From Piper betle (lineage: Eukaryota; Streptophyta; Magnoliopsida; Piperales; Piperaceae), in assembly GCA_033002965.1 (NCBI GenBank), contig JAURVB010014647.1, positions 62,001-126,000 of the forward strand: DNA of 64,000 nt. The letters are read 5' to 3'. This document shows positions 1 through 10,089 of the stretch, in pieces. Position 1 is the stretch's first letter. The number at the start of each line of letters is the position of its first letter. The notes under the pieces were generated by a model, which worked only from the letters and a program-made list of their open reading frames with translations, was not told the origin of the DNA and ran no database searches. Position numbers and translations under genes: made by a program.

Positions 1-496
1 AACTTGGTGACCCTTCTTCGGCTGGATTTGGTGGTCTAGAGGGCGATCCAACTTGAATTTCAACAATATCCACCTCCCATAAAATCCATTCTTTAGTTGC
101 ACTTCTCTGAGGAATATCATGAGTTACAGAGTTCCTCCAAGGTGGCAAGCCCCCATTTGCACGTAGGTAATTGCCATAACGTGTTTTTAATCTAATATGG
201 AAACCTTCTCTGACAGGTTCCCATTCAAGAGATGAATCCAGCTTGGATGGAATTGTTTGTAGAACTTTGCGACCAGTCATACCAAGCAGAAAAGGAATAT
301 TGGAAGCTGTCAGGAAACGGCCATAACAACTTTTTAAACGTAGGTATCCTCCATCTAAGAACTCCACAGTCCACCTGACATTTTTAGATGAACCATTGCG
401 ACCTTGACATACAGATTCCTCGTCATCTTCTGCTAGTAAATACTTGTCATGGTGACTTCGAAGTCGAACAGCCTTAGCCTTATGAAAGAGATCCAT
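1..496 (-). CDS. DUF569 domain protein, N-terminal part (runs off left edge)
   Basis: The minus strand reads one open frame from an ATG at 496 to the window edge, about 165 codons. The product begins MDLFHKAKAVRLRSHHDKYL and continues with NVRWTVEFLDGGYLRLKS and then a second repeat, FHIRLKTRYGNYLRANGG. This is the hallmark of the plant DUF569 family, a fascin/actin-crosslinking-like beta-trefoil, where the AKAVRLRSHH...YL start is nearly invariant. The family's biochemical role is not established; an actin-bundling function is only suggested by fold. No frameshift is seen. The start is chosen because the family begins exactly here. The C-terminal part and 3' end lie outside the window. Confidence 0.88.
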   Translation of the reverse strand, partial: MDLFHKAKAVRLRSHHDKYLLAEDDEESVCQGRNGSSKNVRWTVEFLDGGYLRLKSCYGRFLTASNIPFLLGMTGRKVLQTIPSKLDSSLEWEPVREGFHIRLKTRYGNYLRANGGLPPWRNSVTHDIPQRSATKEWILWEVDIVEIQVGSPSRPPNPAEEGSPS

Positions 497-1760
497 ATAT
501 TTGTTATCTCTACAAAGAACAAAAGCCTAGACATCAAATCTGACGATCCGTAAGATGACCATACAGGTAGACTAAATACACACAAGCAAAAAGCATATGA
601 AGAACTGTCAGGAGAAAATATCCATAAAGTGAAATCATCTCCATTATGTTCACGTGAACGATTGAATTTCACTATTCCTGCATGTCATACTTTACCTCTG
701 GAACCAACACTTTTCAACTACACATAGATCAAAGTCATGTTTGTCTTCAGATTAAAGGATTCTTAAATGTTCACAGCCTACGACAATGCGTTGGAACTCC
801 AAGGGTGTTCGGTTTTATGTAAAACTAAACCATCTGAACCAGAAACAGAAAGTTCAGTACATGTTGGCCGACACACGATTTTAAGGATCATGACTTAGAT
901 ATAGCAGATAACCCTCCAGTTTTCCCACTCAAACGCTTGAGTATTAAACACACTAAGCTGAATTGAACATTGGGTAAATTATTACCCTTGGACTCAATAT
1001 TGGAAGTTTGCAGAAGTGACTCAGAAGTTACATGATTAGAAGTGTACACATATAAAAGAGCATTTCCTGTCCTACAAAAAGTGGACAAGTAGCCATATAT
1101 GTACCAAATAACTACTGAAAGAAAAATGAATGTCTAAATCAATGAAGATAAATTTTGTTAAACATGTGTGAATTGAAATCACAAGACAAGAACAATGAAC
1201 TAATCAAACACACAGGAAACCAGCAACATGACCAGTGAAAAAATGAACTAAAAAACCACCTCAACGAAACAAATCAAACCAAAGCGAGATGCAATTCCGC
1301 CCCCATCAAATCTTAATAAAACAACACCAAACAACAAAAGGCAATAACCAAACAAAACCTGATGCCACATATACAACAATTCCTCTAAGCCAACAGAAAC
1401 AAAAACATCGACAGCTAGCTCAAATTCGTTCTTTTAGCCGGAGCAAATCGTGAATCAAACCATTACCACATGAATCCGCCAATGAAACAAAAAACCCACG
1501 TCCAAAATTCAACCTTTCGCCCAAAAACACCCAAAAAAAACAGTAAGATATCAAGTTCTTCCTGTATCACCTTGTGATCAGAACAAGAAGAGGTTGAATC
1601 GTCCGCGACACAGAGAAGGCGACAACTCCCCTGTCCCGACCAAACCGAATACCGCAAGGGGAGCAGGGCTAGAGCGCTAACTGGTTCGGCGCGGAATCAA
1701 GGAAAAACAATTGAAGAAGATCGGTAGAAGTGGGGAAGAAGGAGAAGAGTTGACCACGGT
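497..1760 (-). other. Probable 5' UTR and 5' UTR intron region of the DUF569 gene
   Basis: No family-like coding sequence lies upstream of the DUF569 ATG. The moderately GC-rich, CT/GA-rich block at about 1560-1760 looks like a transcribed leader or promoter-proximal exon. The AT-rich 500-1500 stretch looks like a leader intron. I could not fix splice sites. The short ORFs here have no recognisable product. Confidence 0.3.
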
Positions 1761-2805
1761 GACGGTGGCGGGTAAAACGCTGACCCTTTTAGGTGGTAAG
1801 CGATAAATGTATTTTTTCTTTCTGAGGGAATGATAAATGTTTTTTTTAAAAAAAAACTTTATTTTTGGTGGTAATTGATAATTGTTCTTGTAGAAGGTAG
1901 AGATGGTGTTTTTCTTCTTTTTTTTTGTTTTTTTATTGAGTCCAGCCTCAGATGTCTAATAGAACATCCCTCCACTAGGACGACTAAGATATTAATTTTT
2001 TAATTTATTATTTATTGAATCGGTCTACTTCATGTCAAAAAAAAGGATAAAAATAGCTCACATTTTACTTTATGTGAGCCTGTACAATAGTCTGAAATGT
2101 GGAGGGGGAGGCATGGTTTTCAATACTTTAAATTCAGTATAATGTAAACTTTTGTATTATGGTAATTTGTACTAGGTTTTTCAATTTAGAATTTTTACAA
2201 AATTTAATTTTTTTTGTTAAGAATTATGGTATTTTAACCGGTATTTATAAAATTTTGATGATATTTTTTTTAATATTTAATAAAATATTTCATTTCTAAA
2301 TTTAGAATCTAATAGATCCGGGGTTGAACTAAATATGCCTAATACTAACCATAAATTCTATAAGGTCACTGATACAATATTAAAAACTATGGCCAAACAT
2401 CTCAGATGGTTTTGACCGGATTCGAACATGCTTGTAATGAAAATCAAATGTACAAAATGTTGGGGGAAAAATAGTTTGTTAGTAATATGTGTTTTATATT
2501 GTGGTTATTGTTTTTGAGTTCCAACAAATAATAATAATGGTGGTCACTAAGCTATTACAATTTTTTAAAATTTTATTTCAAAGGAGATGTGTGCTTCAAA
2601 AAAAAATTGTGATATTATCTTAATAAAAAATAACATAAATTTTACTTTAGTTACCATTCCCCAATGTCGACCACAAACTAACATATTTGTGGTAACTTAA
2701 GATTAAAAAGATGCATGAGTAAGTAAAAATGATGATATATCAACTCTTTTAATAAAATGGGAACTAAATATTAACATGTGATTAAAAGTAAGATATCTAA
2801 TAATT

Positions 2806-2840
<35 letters not shown>
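2806..2840. repeat. (AAT)n microsatellite
   Basis: There are about eleven uninterrupted trinucleotide units of taa/aat in AT-rich intergenic DNA. A shorter AAT run occurs near 45573-45588. Confidence 0.9.
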
Positions 2841-3047
2841 CTCACATGCATTTCACAGTGTCGCGATTGCGAATCCAAACAACCCCAATGTCTAGCTTCC
2901 AATTAACAAGATTCTACGATCTACTTGCATTAAAAAAGAAACCCACTACAAATGGTCTTGGGTTTAAATCCTGCTAATGTTAATTTATAATTTTCTACTA
3001 ACAAGAGTTAATTTACTTGTCTTAAAATAAATAAATAAATAAAATAA

Positions 3048-3490
3048 ATCGTATTATTATAGTTTATCTTCTCATTCAATTTAGATATATATTTCAAATC
3101 AATCAAAGTCTATATCTAAGATATCAAATTATTATAATCTATTTCATTATTTAATAAAAATTTGTGTATAAAATTAAATTTTATTTATAATATAAATCAT
3201 GTATGCTCCGACCATCTTACCTAGTATTGATCAAAAGAGAACTCAATATTGGCCTCCGATTAAAAGTATGAGATGTAATCAATCAAAATATAAAAAATAA
3301 TAATAAATAATAAATTAAATTATTATAATTTATTTTCTCATTTAATTTAGATATATATTTAAAGTTAAACAAAATCTATATCTAAGATATAAAATTATTA
3401 TAGTCTATCTCATTATTTAATAAGAGTTTATTTATAAAATTAAAATTTAACTATAAAATAAGTCGTGTGTAATGCAACATCTTGGCTAGT
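3048..3490. repeat. Direct repeat, two diverged units of about 180 bp
   Basis: Unit 1 (about 3048-3228) and unit 2 (about 3315-3490) share the same order of blocks: attattatagtttatcttct, ttagatatatattt, tctatatctaagatat, attattataatctat and a tail ending near 'catctt'. The spacer is about 90 bp. The units are clearly related but diverged. They could be a tandem duplication or the ends of a small degenerate element. No target-site duplication could be placed. Confidence 0.7.
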
Positions 3491-3537
3491 TACAATATGG
3501 AGATAACCCAAAATTATGTTGAATGAGACATGTATAT

Positions 3538-4048
3538 TGTAAAATTTGTGGCTCAAGTCAGAGTTTTATATTAGTGAATCAGTCGGTTCAGTCATCGGTT
3601 CGAGTCAAGTCATTTTTATGACACACGTGTTAAACCAATGTCTATCGTACATTATGAGTGATGAGGGTCAAATGTACCCAAGTATATAATCATAGCGTAA
3701 AAAATATGATGAGAAATGAGTTATCAGAGTATATGACAATATACAATTATTTTTTTATGTATTTGATCATAAAATTATTTTTAGGTTGAATTCCATATTA
3801 GGACATTTTATATTGTAGTTTGGGTGAGTTATTGGTTATAGAATATGTCATTTTGATGTAATGGAGTGTATTATATTTTATGATATTTTTTCCATATTTT
3901 TTAAGATTTTTTAGAATTTATTATGAGCTAGTTATTATTTTTGACCTGAGTCGGAGTTGAGTTAACTTTTATTAACAAGATTGCCACCCTAACGCCTTCC
4001 CTTCTCTCCCTGATCATTGCCTTGACGTCGTCGTTGCCACACTACCAC
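3538..4048. repeat. Truncated copy of a long-LTR-like repeat family (copy 1a)
   Basis: It begins TGTAAAATTTGTGGCTCAAG. It matches, block by block, the reverse complement of the right end of the 35724-38799 element: cggttcgagtcaag, gtgggttattagttat, gtcatttggatgt, and then 'gactcgag...gtcaa' followed by 'aagattgccacc'. It is cut off at 4048, where a second copy starts. I infer that copy 1b inserted into it. Confidence 0.65.
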
Positions 4049-6523
4049 TGTAAAACCCAGCTTCTGGTTATGGTTTTACCCACTTGTAGTTTTGCCCAAT
4101 TTAGGTTAGACTCGAGTCAATTTGAACGAGCTCGAATCAGACTAGTTTTCAAATAATGAATATGGGGCCCAAATGGTCATATGAGCATATTATGGGGGTT
4201 AAGTATACTCTACATGCAATGATAGCTTGAGTTAAGCTACAACATAGTCTGAGTTATGAATGCATATACGAAATATACAAATGATTTTTATGGGTTAGCT
4301 AGGTTTGTATGCTTATATTTAGGTCATGTGAGTGTTTTATATCCGTTTGAGATTTTCAAGATATTTTATTTGCATACATCATAGAGATTTCGAATCATCA
4401 AATTGTGCCCCTATGGGCCCAGCTTGATTGAGTTGTTGGTTTTTACCCGATTGAGTTGAGTATTCGAAGCCCATTTAACCTTCTTGTTTCGATTTTTGCC
4501 TATAAAGCCACTTTTAGGACTCGAGTCAACTTTAACTTTGGAAGATTTTGATCTAAGTTTTTTGTCCATATACATATTACATATATCCATAGGTAGGCCC
4601 CACTAGGCCACAAATTGTTGAACGTTCCGATTGTGCCATGTGGCAAGATCAAAGTCGTTCATGTCAACCCTACCTTCACCCGGTTTTTTTTAGAGATTTC
4701 CCATGATTTTGATGATTTCCATCCTAGCACTGCCTCCACTTCAGCTCTCCATCGGTGAGTCTTCAACTTGCCCCCGGCCACCGGACCGACACTACCATGA
4801 CTACCTCGCAGTGGGCTATTGATTTATACCCCTCACCACCATCGGCACCGCCGCAATAGCCACCAACAATAATGTTTTTGCATTCAATTTCCACCGTCCC
4901 AGCCACCTGGTCGAGTCATTTTCCAGCGACGGTGAGTCACTTCCACCCGATCCAACCACCCAGATAGATTACCTTTATCAAGATCTTCATTTTAAGACCA
5001 CCCATAATTACCGCAGTGGCCGCGATTGTCCCCAGCGATGCCACCGCACCAGACATTTTCCAGCCAAACAACAATCGGACTCCACCATTTGTCACCACCA
5101 TCGTCTTCCTTATCGCATGGGTTGTTTATCTCGACGTCGTACTGCTATCAGTGTTATCCGGCAAGGGCACTGCTCGCCCAGTCGAACCCATTTGCTGACG
5201 TTCGCGTTCGCTAACCCAACCCATTTCACGTGCCCAGCATTCCCATGGTCATACTGATCCTATGTCCACATCCAATTACCCGACCCAACATTATTGTTTG
5301 ACTCGACTGAGTTGACCGGTCAACTCGTCCAGGTTGACTTGGTTTGCCATTTTTACCCTGATTTTGGTTGTTTTTGACCGTTTTCATTAATTCGAGAACC
5401 ATTGTATTAGTTTAGATACATATTCATCTTATTTAGCATATTTTGATGTTATAAGAGTTTATTTATTTATTTATTAATTATTATTTATTTCTTTTTATTT
5501 TTATGTTTGTTGTATATGATGGATGCTTATGTGATTGTTTGTTGTTATTATATATTTACTTATTAACATTAATCTTATTCATGTTTACTACATTTTATAT
5601 ATTTATTTAGTTATTTATCTATTTGTTCGTTGCATGTATGTTATTATTTGTTTGTATTTAATTACGTATTCTGTGTTGGATGACGATGATATTATTATTA
5701 TTTATGATTAATTAAAATTAACCAATTGTTTATTTATTTATTTATTAAATAATTATGTATTTATTTATTTATTTTTATTTACTAATACGAGTATATGTGA
5801 TATTTACTCGTATTTAGCCATGTATTTGTATAATATAATGATATTATTATTTTATGATTAAAGTATGATTTTTTTTCATATGTATTATTTATCTATTGAT
5901 TCATGAGTGTATGTATTTATTTATTTATTATTTTTTATTAGTTATTTCCTTTAGTATGTGTCTTGATTTGCGTGTTGGATGTTTAGTTATAAGTTTATTT
6001 AGCGATCTTCTTTATTAGGATATATTGACGATATGAGCACACACTATGAACATGCATCACATATAGATGTTAATATTTTACCTAGCAGTGGGCTTCGACG
6101 TAGGTTTAGGAGTTTGAATTCCTTGTTGAGGAGACTTCACGCTTGGAGCTTCGACTATAGGTTTGGTAGGACTCTTTTCACTTTTTAATATTATATTCCA
6201 TTGCTGATTTGGTTTTTAAATTGCAGTACGTGTTAAGTGTTGTTTTATACGACCACTTAATGCGGGTCATTTAGATATATTTCTATGATTAATAACCATA
6301 GAGGATGAGACCCATCAAGTCTAATTTCGAAAATAAGATCCACCACAAGTTTCCTTCGAACTTATTATTTAAATCCTTTCTCAGGCCTATATATGATTTT
6401 CTCAAATTTTTCAGTCAAATGTGAAACAGGGGAAAATCTACAACCACATCTTGAGATAAAGTGTGTGTTAATCAAAGTAGGTTCTGGATTTGGTGACCGT
6501 CTATTCAATTCCTGAGGGATTAT

Positions 6524-6677
6524 TGTGAGATCCCTCAACTTAGTCCCACATCTAATACTTACTGGGAGAAGATCATGTTTATAAGTGGGAATGGACTATA
6601 GATCTTTAACTTCCAGGGTACCCATTTTAAAGAAATGACTTAGCCCATTACGTTGCACTTTGGACTGGGTCGTTACA
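6524..6677 (+). repeat. TRIM 5' LTR
   Basis: This 154-bp repeat has TG...CA ends and is followed two bases later by the tRNA-Met primer-binding site. Confidence 0.93.
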
Positions 6678-6679
6678 AA

Positions 6680-6692
6680 TGGTATCAGAGCC
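6680..6692 (+). promoter_or_regulatory. TRIM primer-binding site for initiator tRNA-Met
   Basis: TGGTATCAGAGCC is the canonical PBS of many plant LTR elements and sits immediately downstream of the 5' LTR. Confidence 0.93.
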
Positions 6693-6834
6693 AACCTGGT
6701 TCCGTGTTAGATGGTGGGCTGGATTAGAAACATTGGCTAGGCTGCCGGTCACGGGCCAGAAAGGACGTGGGCTGAGGCTAGCAACGGGCCAAGAATAGGC
6801 ATTTCGGGGACGAAATTTCCTAAGGTGGGTGGAT

Positions 6835-6988
6835 TGTGAGATCCCTCAACTTAGTCTCACATCTAATACCTATTGGGAGAAGATATTGTTTATAAGTGGG
6901 AATGGATTATAGATCTTTAACTTCCGGGGTACCCATTTTAAAGAAATGACTTAGCCCATTACGTTGCACTTTGGGCTGGGTCGTTACA
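6835..6988 (+). repeat. TRIM 3' LTR
   Basis: This repeat is the same length as the 5' LTR and carries about eight substitutions relative to it. It is preceded by a short purine-rich tract and followed by the ATTAT duplication. Confidence 0.93.
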
Positions 6989-7127
6989 ATTATGACAACT
7001 CCACCTTTGAGTTCTTCAAACTGATAGAAGTGTAAAGAAATAACTTAGCTCATTACGTTGCACTTTGGGCTGGGTCGTTACAATTATGACAACTCCACCT
7101 TTGAGTTCTTCAAACCGAGAGAAGTGT
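6940..7127. repeat. 94-bp tandem duplication spanning the TRIM 3' boundary
   Basis: Unit A (6940-7033) holds the last 49 bp of the TRIM 3' LTR plus 45 bp of flank. Unit B (7034-7127) repeats both in the same order with a few substitutions. The right TRIM junction is therefore present twice, so the duplication happened after TRIM insertion. Confidence 0.9.
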
Positions 7128-7298
7128 GGAGGTTTACAAGTACCGTAATATAGCGCATGACTTGTGGTTTTAAAGAGTATTGAAGGCGTATGCCTAAGAG
7201 TACTCGACTTCTATACTCGAGGTTAGGAGTGATACGGAGGATATAGAGGGCTAAAAGAAAAGAAATTGATATTCCTGCATAATGGATAGTTTTTAAAG

Positions 7299-7353
7299 TT
7301 GATGAAGCATGAGATGAGTAAGAAAGTTGATGAAACATGAGATGAGTAAGAAA
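7299..7353. repeat. Short tandem repeat, two units of about 27 bp
   Basis: 'gttgatgaagcatgagatga' plus 'gtaagaaa' occurs twice in a row with one base difference. Confidence 0.85.
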
Positions 7354-7708
7354 ATAGACGTTGTCTCGCAAGGTCGACGACTCCTAATTAACGCCTTTAT
7401 TAAGAGATTTTGTGAAGGAATATATAAATATTTTTATTTAACATGAGGTCAACTCTCACGTGCCAATTTGACTATTAATTATTTTGTATAAGTAATACTC
7501 ATTAATGACATTTTTTTTATTATATATATGTAGGTTTTGTGATTTTGAGTTGGCTTTGGTAGGAGGACATATAAATGTTATATACACTTGAGCGTAATTA
7601 TTTTTTTATATTTTTATTTATATTTAATGTGTTTTTGAAGTAATTTTTATTTATATTTTCTGTTTCATGCCATTGACATGAAGTGAACTTTTCTTTCTAA
7701 TGTATATG

Positions 7709-8601
7709 CATGGTTGCATAAATCGGAATCGGAATCGGAATCGGTTTTCCAGTGAATCGGAATCGGAATCGGAATCGGTCTGAATCGGCCAGGAATCGGT
7801 TCAGTTGAATCGGTCCAAATTAATTTAATCAGTTATATATAATAATTTGACAATTTATAATATAAATATATTAAAATTAAGTATTAATGTTATTTTGATA
7901 TTATTCTGTGTATTATAGTTTTTGATATTTTTAAATATTTTTTAAGATTTTTTTAAATTATTTCGAATTAATTATTATTTTTGACTCGAGTTAGACTCGA
8001 GTCAACTTTTAATTACAAGAATGCCACCGTGCGATTTTTACCCCCCGCCGCCACCGGCGGCCCGGTCGGCGGCGAGTCTCGCGGCGGCGATGTCGGCAGC
8101 CCGGCCGGACGAACCGTCGGCGGCCCGGAGCCGGCGGCGGAGTCGGCGGCGATTCGTGCGTGCCCGATTCGGTCCGGCCACGGGTGGGCGGCGACGTTGC
8201 GAGGTCGGCGGCGAGGTCGGCAGCCCGGTCGGCGGCGAGCGCAGAGTCGGGGCCGCACGGCGGAGGCGGAAACCGGGCGGCGGCGGGCGGACGAGCGGCG
8301 GCGGTGTCGGGGGAGCGGGTTTGATTTTAGGTTTTTAAAATCCAAATTACCATTTTACCCATGCTTAAATAATTTAATAAAAATCATACCTAGGGTATTT
8401 TGGTAATTTCCTAAAAAACCGATTCCGATTTAAATCGGCCGATTCCGATTCCGATTTAAATCGGTCGGAATCGGCCGAACTCGGCCGATTCCGGGGCCGA
8501 TTCGGGGCCGCCCGATTCGGCCCCGAAATCGGATCGGCGCGACGCCGATCCGATGTAAATCGGCCGATTCCGCACGGAATCGGCCGATTTCTGCAACACT
8601 G
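7709..8601. mobile_element. Non-autonomous hAT-type DNA transposon with 8-bp target-site duplication
   Basis: The ends are an imperfect 18-bp terminal inverted repeat: CATGGTTGCATAAATCGG on the left and the reverse complement of CAGTGTTGCAGAAATCGG on the right. A perfect 8-bp duplication, TGTATATG, flanks it (7701-7708 and 8602-8609). An 8-bp duplication and CA(G)...GTTGC ends are hAT superfamily traits. Both subterminal regions are packed with AATCGG/CCGATT repeats, as expected for transposase-binding arrays. The interior encodes no transposase. It includes a segment (about 7850-8310) resembling the long-LTR-like family, with a very GC-rich CGG block. The long Arg/Pro/Gly-rich ORFs there are compositional artefacts. 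Confidence 0.9.
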
Positions 8602-8635
8602 TGTATATGACAATCTGTTCTCTTTGCTTTGTGTA

Positions 8636-9460
8636 GATATCAACTGGTCCTGAAGCTCGGCAGATGACTCGGCCGGCAACTCCATCTCAAGTCAGAAACT
8701 TTACTCTCTGTCCACACCTTCAAGAAATCCATGCGCGTGTTTCATCTATCATTTTGGAGCTTCCAACTGTTGCCCCTGATATCTCCTTCTCGGGATTCTA
8801 TTTACGGAGTTGCTTGTGATTCAGTGACCACCCTTTTCCAAGCCATGCTTGATGTGAAAGTTTCATTTTACAGATCTATGATCAAAATTTCAAGCTCGAA
8901 GGCGTGGGTGCTGCTGTGGACAATAATTTCATGGACGAAGTGCAGAAGTGTGTTCTCCATTTTGCGAGTGAGTTTTTCTCTAGGTTGTTGTCATCATCCC
9001 TCCCCCAAACTGTAAGGGCAAGTGTTGAGTCGATCTGTATTGGCCTTGCAAGAAGAATGGCTTCAAGGGTACTTACATTTTTCATCAGATACGCTGCCTT
9101 GATCAGGGCTTTATCAGAGTCTGGAAAGTCAAGGATGGAAAGAGACATGGCCGAGTTGGAATTAGCCGTAGGACAAAATTTATTTCCAGTAGTGCAGCGG
9201 GGCGCTCCATATCGCGCTTCGTGCATTTAGGCCTCTTATTTTCCTCGAAACATCTCAGTTGGAAGGGTCTCCTCTTCTGCAAGATTTGCCAGCTAGTGTA
9301 ATGCTCCGCCATCTTTATTCAATGGGTCCAGAGGAATTGCAGTCTCCCCTGCAAAGGAATAGACTCACCCCTTGCAGTACTCTTTGTGGCTAGATTCACA
9401 GTATTTTTCGAGTTTTTGTCCTGTCATGCATTTTCATGTACACAAGTTCTCTAATTCTAC
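8636..9460 (+). pseudogene. COG5: COG5 (conserved oligomeric Golgi subunit 5) pseudogene fragment
   Basis: The three forward frames together read as the C-terminal half of plant COG5, a Golgi tethering-complex subunit: PSQVRNFTLCPHLQEIHARV, then AAVDNNFMDEVQKCVLHFAS, MASRVLTFFIRYAAL, KDMAELELAVGQNLFPV-like text, FLETSQLEGSPLLQDLPASV and LQYSLWLDSQ. The frame changes near 8855-8880, at about 9220 and near 9379, and the final exon and stop are missing. The block begins after an intron-like tail ending 'ctttgtgtag', so this looks like a duplicated genomic fragment, not a full gene. The hAT element ends 34 bp upstream and may sit in the relic intron. I see no sign of function. Confidence 0.85.
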
Positions 9461-10089
9461 TTAGTATGAGTCTTAATTTGGTTTTTGTGGGCCATTTCAG
9501 GTGTGTAATAATGCTTTTCTTTAATTATGCAGACATAGTGACAATGAACATATTTGTTTTGGGTTTGTCTTAGTGAATAAAATTTGGTGTAATTGAGTCA
9601 TTAGCTCGTGGCCCCTCCAACTAAATGGTGCAATCAATTAACAAATCTTTTTTTCCTTAATGACGGCCAAGTGGTTGTTGGCTAGCCATGAATGATCTCC
9701 TACTAGGATTGCTATTTTGCAAAACGAAAATAATCAAATATAAACAGCAATGACCAATAATTAATTAGAATGCTAAATTAACATATAAAAAGTAAATTAA
9801 TAATTACATTTACAAGAAGTATACATACATATGAACAGATTAAACGAAAGACGTCTACGAAGAAGAGTGATAATCTGCCAGAAAGTCTTACAACTATATT
9901 GGTTTTAAGACCCGATGAACAAACTAGATATGCATGGTTCAAGCAGATTATAACGGAACTAGATATACATGGCCCAAACAGATTATCACTCCTCTCGAGA
10001 ACTCCGAAGATTTTTACAAATTCCATGATTTTAACATCTTAATGCCTTAAAATTAAAGCTTGGAATGTGAATAGACACATGAAAATCCA
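9461..10089. other. Intergenic DNA, nothing recognised
   Basis: This is AT-rich sequence between two gene relics. No plausible coding exon, RNA gene or clear repeat is seen. Confidence 0.5.

Larger units (their letters stand above)
1761..3537. other. AT-rich intergenic DNA
   Basis: No coding sequence is recognised here. The stretch holds an AAT microsatellite near 2806-2840 and a directly repeated unit of about 180 bp (separate entries). Homopolymer A and T runs are frequent. Confidence 0.6.
6524..6988 (+). mobile_element. TRIM: miniature LTR retrotransposon with complete LTRs, PBS and target-site duplications
   Basis: Two 154-bp direct repeats (6524-6677 and 6835-6988) both start TGTGAGATCCC and end GTCGTTACA, differing at about eight positions by eye. 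Directly after LTR1 lies TGGTATCAGAGCC (6680-6692), the primer-binding site complementary to the 3' end of plant initiator tRNA-Met. The interior is only 157 bp and non-coding, with a purine-rich aaggtgggtgga just before LTR2 as a likely polypurine tract. The flanks carry a perfect 5-bp duplication, ATTAT (6519-6523 and 6989-6993). The 465-bp size and lack of ORFs define a non-autonomous TRIM. Confidence 0.95.
4049..7600. mobile_element. Long-LTR-like repeat, copy 1b, carrying a nested TRIM
   Basis: It starts TGTAAAACCCAGCTTCTGG, the same terminus as the reverse complement of the intact 35724-38799 copy. Further matches follow: a central GC-rich block (4720-5230), an AT-rich stretch of 'tatttattta' motifs (5450-6000), then 'gaggatgagacccatcaag', 'aggcctatatatgattttctc', 'ttcctgagggat' and 'gacaactcc...tttgagttcttc'. 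The match resumes on both sides of the TRIM at 6524-6988, so the TRIM inserted into this older copy. The right end decays around 7550-7600 and no terminus is visible. It most likely derives from a long terminal repeat of a Ty3-type element, but no internal domain was found, so the class is an inference. The short ORFs at 5016-5214 fall in the GC block and are not genes. Confidence 0.7.

Noticed and set aside
7981..8406. Overlapping 100-140 codon ORFs on both strands rich in Arg, Pro, Gly and Ala
   Set aside because: They lie wholly inside the GC-rich core of the hAT element, have no domain, and arise from CGG-type composition in every frame.
7709..8601. AATCGG arrays considered as a CRISPR-like or satellite repeat
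   Set aside because: The hexamers have no regular spacers and are confined to the two subterminal parts of a transposon with clear inverted ends and 8-bp duplications.
8855..8880. 'gtgaaagtttcattttacag' in the COG5 relic as a 20-bp remnant intron
   Set aside because: It begins with GT and ends with AG, but it aligns better as diverged, partly deleted coding sequence leading into LQIYDQNF.
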